DNA of 64,000 nt. Origin: Lachnospiraceae bacterium (GTDB lineage: Bacteria > Bacillota > Clostridia > Lachnospirales > Lachnospiraceae). The notes under the pieces were generated by a model that was not told where the DNA came from, made no database searches, and saw only the letters and a list, made by a program, of their open reading frames with translations. Shown one piece after another: positions 59,003 to 64,000 of this stretch. Every line of letters starts with the position of its first letter. Position 1 is the first letter of the stretch. The stretch is taken from NCBI GenBank assembly GCA_017527205.1, contig JAFXQK010000036.1:1-64000 (forward strand), read 5' to 3'. A program made the position numbers and the translations under genes.

Positions 59003-60754
59003 ATGGTTAAAACATTATTAAAACAGGTAAAGGAATTTAAGAGAGATTCCATTTTGACTCCTTGTTTTATGATCTTGGAGGTCTTAATGGAAACATTGAT
59101 TCCCCTGCTCATGGGTTCCATCATCAATGAGGGAATCGAAGCGGGGGACATGACGCATATCTATCTCATGGGTGGTGCGATGCTGATCGCGGCAGTGGTC
59201 GGACTGTATGCCGGTGCCATGGGAGGAAAGTATGGCGCACGAGCTGCCACGGGATTTGCAAAGAATTTAAGAGAGGCCATGTTTACCAGGATTCAGACCT
59301 TCTCTTTTGCAAACATTGATAAATTTTCCACGGCAGGTCTTGTGACGAGACTGACCACGGACGTCAGCAATCTGCAGAATGCGTATCAAATGATTCTGCG
59401 TATGTGCATTCGCGCACCGTTCAGCCTTGTGATCGCCATGACGGCGTCATTCTTCGTCAGCCCTAGGATCGCAAGCGTGTATTTGATCGCAGTTTTGATT
59501 CTGGGAATGATTCTTGCGATCATCATGAAGTTTGCGATGAAGTATTTTTCGCAATTATTTGAAAAGTACGATGCACTGAATGAAAGCACGCAGGAGAACG
59601 TTACCGCCGCGAGGGTAGTCAAGGCATACGTTCGTGAGGACTATGAGATCGGAAAGTTTAAGAAGGCCAGCGGCGACGTTCATGACCTTGGCGTGAGAGC
59701 TGAGAAGATGGTCATCTTAAACAGCCCCTTTATGCAGGCAACGGTTTACACCTGTATCCTTCTCATCAGCTGGATCGGCGCACACATGATCGTCAGCAGC
59801 GAGCTTCAGCTCGGTGACCTTTCAACGCTCCTTGCTTATTGCATGAACATTTTGATGAATTTGATGATGCTCTCCATGGTATTTGTTATGATCACCATGA
59901 GCATGGCCAGTGCGCGGCGTATCTGTGAGGTCCTGACCGAGGAGCCGACCATCACGAATCCGGAGAATCCCGTGATGAACGTTGCGGATGGAAGCATCGT
60001 GTTTGATCACGTGACCTTCCGTTATAATGAGCATTCTGAAACGCCCGTGCTTGACAACGTCAACTTAAAGATCGCATCAGGCGAGACCATTGGCATCATT
60101 GGTGGAACGGGTAGTTCCAAGACCAGTCTTGTAAACCTTGTCAGCAGACTGTATGACGTCTCGCAGGGAGCCGTTCTGGTCGGCGGAAAGGATGTCAGAA
60201 GCTATGATCTTGAGGTGCTCCGGAATCAGGTTTCCGTGGTGCTTCAAAAGAACGAGCTATTTTATGGTACGGTTCTGGATAACCTTCGCTGGGGTGATGA
60301 GAATGCAACCGAGGAGGAGTGCATCAGGGCTTGTAAGATGGCCTGCGCGGATGAATTCATCGAGAGAATGCCTGAGGGCTACAATACTTACATAGAGCAG
60401 GGCGGCTCCAATGTTTCCGGCGGTCAGAAGCAAAGGCTTTGTATCGCAAGAGCACTTTTGAAGAAGCCGAAGATCCTGATTTTGGATGACAGCACCAGCG
60501 CATGTGATACGGCAACGGATGCCAAGATCCGGAAGGCGTTCGCTGAGGAAATTCCGAATACGACGAAGCTGATCATTGCACAGCGTATTTCCAGCGTGGA
60601 GCATGCTGATCGCATCATCGTCATGAATGACGGTAAGGTGGACGGCATCGGAACGCATGAGGAGTTGCTTGCAAACAATGAGATTTACCGCGACGTATAT
60701 GAGGCACAGACCGGCGGTAATCGAGATTTTGATGAGAATGGAGGTGAGCACTAA
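59003..60754 (+). CDS. Heterodimeric ABC exporter subunit with a degenerate nucleotide site
   Basis: 583 aa, six transmembrane helices then an ATPase domain. Walker A reads GGTGSSKTS (367-375): a Ser replaces the last Gly before the catalytic Lys. Walker B reads ILILDDSTSA, with Asp496 in place of the catalytic Glu. The signature VSGGQKQR is intact. These changes mark the subunit that carries the weak site in LmrCD/BmrCD-type heterodimers. Overlaps its partner's start by 1 nt, downstream of MarR. Confidence 0.9.
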   Translation: MVKTLLKQVKEFKRDSILTPCFMILEVLMETLIPLLMGSIINEGIEAGDMTHIYLMGGAMLIAAVVGLYAGAMGGKYGARAATGFAKNLREAMFTRIQTFSFANIDKFSTAGLVTRLTTDVSNLQNAYQMILRMCIRAPFSLVIAMTASFFVSPRIASVYLIAVLILGMILAIIMKFAMKYFSQLFEKYDALNESTQENVTAARVVKAYVREDYEIGKFKKASGDVHDLGVRAEKMVILNSPFMQATVYTCILLISWIGAHMIVSSELQLGDLSTLLAYCMNILMNLMMLSMVFVMITMSMASARRICEVLTEEPTITNPENPVMNVADGSIVFDHVTFRYNEHSETPVLDNVNLKIASGETIGIIGGTGSSKTSLVNLVSRLYDVSQGAVLVGGKDVRSYDLEVLRNQVSVVLQKNELFYGTVLDNLRWGDENATEEECIRACKMACADEFIERMPEGYNTYIEQGGSNVSGGQKQRLCIARALLKKPKILILDDSTSACDTATDAKIRKAFAEEIPNTTKLIIAQRISSVEHADRIIVMNDGKVDGIGTHEELLANNEIYRDVYEAQTGGNRDFDENGGEH

Positions 60755-62715
60755 TGGCAGTTAAGAGACCTGAACCTACGGCAAAAATGGGCAGTGGCCG
60801 TGGCCCGGGCGGAAGACCACCCAGAGGCGTAAAGGGCCCCAAGGTAGAAAATGCCGGAAAGATATTTATGCGATTGGTGGCTTACGTAGGAAAGTATTAT
60901 TGGTTCCACTGGATCCTGGTGGCGATCTGCATCGTTGGAAGCGTGCTCGCAAACCTGCAGGGTACCATGTTCACGAAGACCCTGATCGATGATTACATTC
61001 GTCCCTTGTTTCAGGCAGCGCAGGCAGGGCAGACGCCTGATTATACGGGACTGATGAATGCGATGATGCGCGTAGTGATCTTTTACGCCTTAGGTATCGT
61101 CTGTGCTTACGCGCAGGCACGTATCCTTTTGGTGGTGACGCAGGGTACCATGAAAAGGCTTCGTAATGAAATGTTCGAGCACATGGAAAAGCTTCCCATC
61201 AAGTACTTTGACACGCATGCACACGGCGACATCATGTCTCTTTACACAAATGACGTTGATACGCTTCGTCAGATGATCAGTCAGAGCATGCCGCAGATGT
61301 TCAACTCCGTGATCACCGTTGTCAGCACCTTTATCGCAATGATCGTCCTGAGCATTCCGTTGACGGCTCTTACCATCGTGATGGTAGCCGTTATGCTCTT
61401 TACCTCCGGTAAGATTGCAGGACTTTCCAGTAAGAACTTTGTGGCACAGCAGAGAAACCTTGGACTTGTCAATGGCTACATCGAAGAGATGATGAGCGGA
61501 CAGAAGGTGGTGAAGGTCTTCTGCCATGAGAATCGAAACCTTGAGGATTTCAAGGAGCTGAACAATGAGCTCTTCGACAGCGCCTATAAGGCAAATAAGT
61601 TTGCAAATATCATGATGCCCATCAATGCACAGCTCGGCACCGTTTCGTACGTGCTCTGCGCCTGCGTGGGAGGCGCACTTGCACTGAATGGCATCGGCGG
61701 ATTTACCGTCGGCGGCCTGACCGCATTCCTGACCTTGAACAGAAGCTTCAACATGCCCATCAATCAGGTGAGCATGCAGATGAACTCCATCGTTATGGCA
61801 ATGGCAGGTGCGAAGAGAGTCTTTGACCTCCTGGATCAGAAGCCTGAGGTGGACGAGGGATATGTTACCTTGGTCAATGCCAAGGAGGAGCGCGGTCAGC
61901 TGGTGGAGAGCCAGGAACGCACGGGTCTTTGGGCCTGGAAGCACACGCATCAGGCAGACGGCAGCGTGACCTACGTGCCTCTGAAGGGTGAGGTAGTCTT
62001 TGACGGCGTTGACTTTGGATACAATGATGACAAGATGGTGCTGCATGACATTAAGCTGTTTGCTAAGCCTGGTCAGAAGATCGCCTTCGTTGGATCCACT
62101 GGTGCAGGAAAGACGACCATTACGAACTTGATCAATCGTTTCTATGACATTCAGGATGGTAAGATTCGGTATGACGGAATCAATGTCAACAAGATTAAGA
62201 AGGCAGACCTGAGAAGGTCTTTAGGAATTGTATTGCAGGAGACGAACCTCTTTACGGCAACCGTAAAGGATAACATTCGCTTTGGTAAGCTGGATGCAAC
62301 GGACGAGGAGATCATCGCGGCAGCAAAGCTTGCAAATGCAGACACCTTTATTCGTCAGCTTCCCAACGGTTATGACACGGTGCTGACCGGGAACGGCGCA
62401 AACTTAAGCCAAGGTCAGAGACAGCTCCTTGCCATCGCCCGTGCGGCAATTGCAGATCCTCCCGTACTGATTCTGGATGAGGCAACCTCCTCCATTGATA
62501 CCAGAACCGAGAAGATCGTGCAGGACGGCATGGATAAGCTGATGCATGGCAGAACGACGTTTGTCATCGCTCACAGACTTTCCACGATTCAGAACAGCGA
62601 CTGCATCATGGTTATGGAGCAGGGCCGCATTATCGAGCGCGGCAACCATGAAGAACTGCTGGCGGAGAAGGGTAAGTACTATCAGCTCTATACAGGCAGC
62701 ACCGCTTCGGCGTAG
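60754..62715 (+). CDS. Heterodimeric ABC exporter subunit with the canonical nucleotide site
   Basis: 653 aa. A basic Gly/Pro-rich N-terminus (KMGSGRGPGGRPPRGVKGPK), six helices and a full ATPase: GSTGAGKTT, LSQGQRQLLAIARA, LILDEATSSID. The signature is LSQGQ rather than LSGGQ, also usual for one partner of such pairs. Together with the preceding subunit it would export drugs or lipids. Start shares the A of the upstream stop (TAATG). Confidence 0.9.
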   Translation: MAVKRPEPTAKMGSGRGPGGRPPRGVKGPKVENAGKIFMRLVAYVGKYYWFHWILVAICIVGSVLANLQGTMFTKTLIDDYIRPLFQAAQAGQTPDYTGLMNAMMRVVIFYALGIVCAYAQARILLVVTQGTMKRLRNEMFEHMEKLPIKYFDTHAHGDIMSLYTNDVDTLRQMISQSMPQMFNSVITVVSTFIAMIVLSIPLTALTIVMVAVMLFTSGKIAGLSSKNFVAQQRNLGLVNGYIEEMMSGQKVVKVFCHENRNLEDFKELNNELFDSAYKANKFANIMMPINAQLGTVSYVLCACVGGALALNGIGGFTVGGLTAFLTLNRSFNMPINQVSMQMNSIVMAMAGAKRVFDLLDQKPEVDEGYVTLVNAKEERGQLVESQERTGLWAWKHTHQADGSVTYVPLKGEVVFDGVDFGYNDDKMVLHDIKLFAKPGQKIAFVGSTGAGKTTITNLINRFYDIQDGKIRYDGINVNKIKKADLRRSLGIVLQETNLFTATVKDNIRFGKLDATDEEIIAAAKLANADTFIRQLPNGYDTVLTGNGANLSQGQRQLLAIARAAIADPPVLILDEATSSIDTRTEKIVQDGMDKLMHGRTTFVIAHRLSTIQNSDCIMVMEQGRIIERGNHEELLAEKGKYYQLYTGSTASA

Positions 62716-62727
62716 AAATTAGAAAAC

Positions 62728-62782
62728 CTCGGGGCCGGGTTTGTATATTGCTCTTGGGCAGGCAAACAGCCCCGAGATTTTT
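62728..62782 (+). terminator. Intrinsic terminator after the ABC exporter
   Basis: CTCGGGGC pairs with GCCCCGAG over a long loop, followed by ATTTTT. Confidence 0.75.
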
Positions 62783-62853
62783 GAAAGCCCTACGGGCTAT
62801 CAGAGAAAATGAATGGAAGGAAATCTCCCTTATTGAGAACTCCCTTATTGAGA

Positions 62854-62885
62854 AGTGTCCCCGGCATAGGGGCACTTTTCTTCTT
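62854..62885 (+). terminator. Second intrinsic terminator
   Basis: AAGTGTCCCC pairs with GGGGCACTT around GGCATA, followed by TTCTTCTTTT. Confidence 0.7.
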
Positions 62886-62947
62886 TTGCCTCACCAGCAA
62901 ACGTTTTCTATGTTTCTCTTGCCTGCCAGGACCTTCTGACATCCTGG

Positions 62948-63210
62948 CAAAAGCTACCAAAATCGCTATTTAGGCTTTCTAGGTAGTTTTTTTCTTCCTT
63001 GCGTTCTGACAAAAGCTACCAAAATCGCTATTTAGGCATTCTAGGTAGTTTTTTTCCTTCTTATGTCCTGGCAAAAGCTACCAAAATCGCTATTTAGGCA
63101 TTCTAGGTAGTTTTTTTCCTTCTTATGTCCTGGCAAAAGCTACCAAAATCGCTATTTAGGCATTCTAGGTAGTTTTTTTCTTCCTTACGTTCTGACAAAA
63201 GCTACCTAGA
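62948..63210 (-). repeat. Family 3 hairpin array, five units, reverse orientation
   Basis: On the plus strand, AAGCTACCAAAATCGC ... GGTAGTTTTTTT units start at 62950, 63013, 63075, 63137 and 63199, a 62-bp period with the last unit cut short. Read on the minus strand they match the other two arrays. On the plus strand each unit looks like a terminator, with a weak 8-bp stem and a T-run. Confidence 0.86.
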
Positions 63211-63230
63211 TACATGCGGGGATTTTTATG

Positions 63231-63259
63231 TTTACGTTTTGGGCGTTTAGAGTTAAAAT
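63231..63259 (+). promoter_or_regulatory. Putative pepT promoter
   Basis: TTTACG, a 17-nt spacer and TAAAAT, 40 nt before the start codon. Confidence 0.55.
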
Positions 63260-63300
63260 AGATATTAATGTAGTTAATAAAGAAATAGGGAGGATGCGGG

Positions 63301-64000
63301 ATGGAGAAATTGAATCCGTTGGAGCGATTTTTGAGGTATGTGCAGGTGGACACGCAGTCGGATGAGAGTACGGGGACGAGTCCAAGCACGGCGAAGCAGC
63401 ATGATCTTGCAAAGCTGCTTGCCGCAGAGCTGAAGGAGATGGGTGCGAAGGAGATCACGTATGACAAGAAGCACTGCTATGTCTATGCAACGATTCCTGC
63501 AACGGCTGGTTATGAGAAGGCACCGACGCTTGGATTTATCGCGCACATGGATACTTCACCTGCCGTGTCGGGCGCAGGCGTGAAACCAAGGCTCATCAAG
63601 AAATATGATGGCAAGGATCTTGTGCTGAATAAGAAAAAGCAGATCGTCATGAAGGTGGAGGAGTTCCCCGAGCTGGCCGAGCTGGAAGGGCAGTCTTTGG
63701 TCGTGACGGACGGAACGACACTTCTTGGCGCGGACGACAAGGCTGGCGTTGCTGAGATCATGACCATGGCGGCATTCCTGCTGAAATACCCTGAGATCGG
63801 TCATGGAAAGCTTCGCATTGGATTTACGCCGGATGAGGAGATTGGCTGTGGCCCTGATCATTTCAATTTAGAGCTCTTTGGCGCGGACTTTGCCTATACC
63901 GTGGACGGCGGAGCCTTGGGAGAGCTGGAATATGAGAACTTCAATGCAGCAGGGGCAAAGCTGATCGTGAACGGAAGAAATACGCATCCAGGCAGTGCGA
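63301..64000 (+). CDS. pepT: Peptidase T (tripeptide aminopeptidase), 3' end outside the window
   Basis: At least 233 residues are present; the gene runs off the end of the window. M20-type peptidase: metal ligand AHMDTSP (His82, catalytic Asp84), [11 protein letters not shown] (Asp145), FTPDEEIG (Glu179/Glu180). N-terminal [15 protein letters not shown] matches PepT. Removes N-terminal residues from tripeptides in the cytoplasm. GAGGATGCGGG precedes the ATG. PepT rather than PepV or DapE is supported by the [19 protein letters not shown] segment and spacing. Confidence 0.92.
   Translation, partial: MEKLNPLERFLRYVQVDTQSDESTGTSPSTAKQHDLAKLLAAELKEMGAKEITYDKKHCYVYATIPATAGYEKAPTLGFIAHMDTSPAVSGAGVKPRLIKKYDGKDLVLNKKKQIVMKVEEFPELAELEGQSLVVTDGTTLLGADDKAGVAEIMTMAAFLLKYPEIGHGKLRIGFTPDEEIGCGPDHFNLELFGADFAYTVDGGALGELEYENFNAAGAKLIVNGRNTHPGSA

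Overview
The window looks like a chromosomal segment of an anaerobic, spore-forming Clostridia bacterium, most likely a plant-fibre-degrading gut or rumen Lachnospiraceae. The evidence is gene content (spoIIA and spoVA genes, GH94, GH51 and GH36 glycan enzymes, a T-box-controlled valS, a PdxR/pdxK/ECF vitamin B6 locus), strong GGAGG ribosome binding sites, TTGACA/TATAAT promoters, and moderate GC content. The genus is inference. I see no prophage, transposase, rRNA, tRNA or CRISPR array.

Layout. 1-15.2 kb: a helicase of the XPD/DinG type, an ABC ATPase-adaptor-permease efflux set, a lipid kinase, an MscS channel, a membrane-anchored protein with a duplicated module, a MATE pump, a shikimate kinase fused to a nuclease-like domain, and small membrane proteins. 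15.5-20 kb: an SGNH-hydrolase lipoprotein, then a PadR regulator/DUF1700-like/DUF4097-like envelope module. 20-24 kb: divergent vitamin B6 genes (ECF S component and pyridoxal kinase on minus, MocR/PdxR on plus). 24.8-31.8 kb: GH94 phosphorylase, GH51 arabinofuranosidase, and a LacI-type sensor fused to a GGDEF domain. 31.9-37.1 kb: minus-strand XRE regulator, two membrane proteins sharing a related ectodomain (one a CPBP protease), then two more membrane proteins. 37.3-43.3 kb: a CofE-like ligase, GH36 alpha-galactosidase with its LacI regulator, and a lipoprotein. 43.3-49.8 kb: T-box and valS, folC, a 54-aa protein, and a zinc-ribbon/TPR membrane protein. 49.9-55.7 kb: spoIIAA-spoIIAB-sigF, a GH25 muramidase, a VOC protein, and spoVAA-spoVAB, with spoVAC displaced. 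55.9-64 kb: two SDR enzymes, a MarR regulator with a heterodimeric ABC exporter, and the start of peptidase T.

The most unusual content is between the genes. Three dispersed families of structured, non-coding repeats recur. Family 1 is a ~120-bp two-hairpin element whose stems carry compensatory changes between copies and whose three visible left ends lie just after intrinsic terminators. Family 2 is a ~270-bp element studded with ACTGTC/GACAGT motifs, present as two diverged, oppositely oriented copies. Family 3 consists of arrays of ~62-bp units, each a GCTACC/GGTAG hairpin, at three loci. In addition many intergenic spaces hold short degenerate tandem repeats, two of which are anchored in the 3' end of a gene. 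I have not seen these families described, but I could not search.

Functionally, the glycan genes suggest uptake and phosphorolysis or hydrolysis of cello-, arabino- and galacto-oligosaccharides, with local sugar sensing by a LacI repressor and by a sugar sensor that probably signals through cyclic di-GMP.
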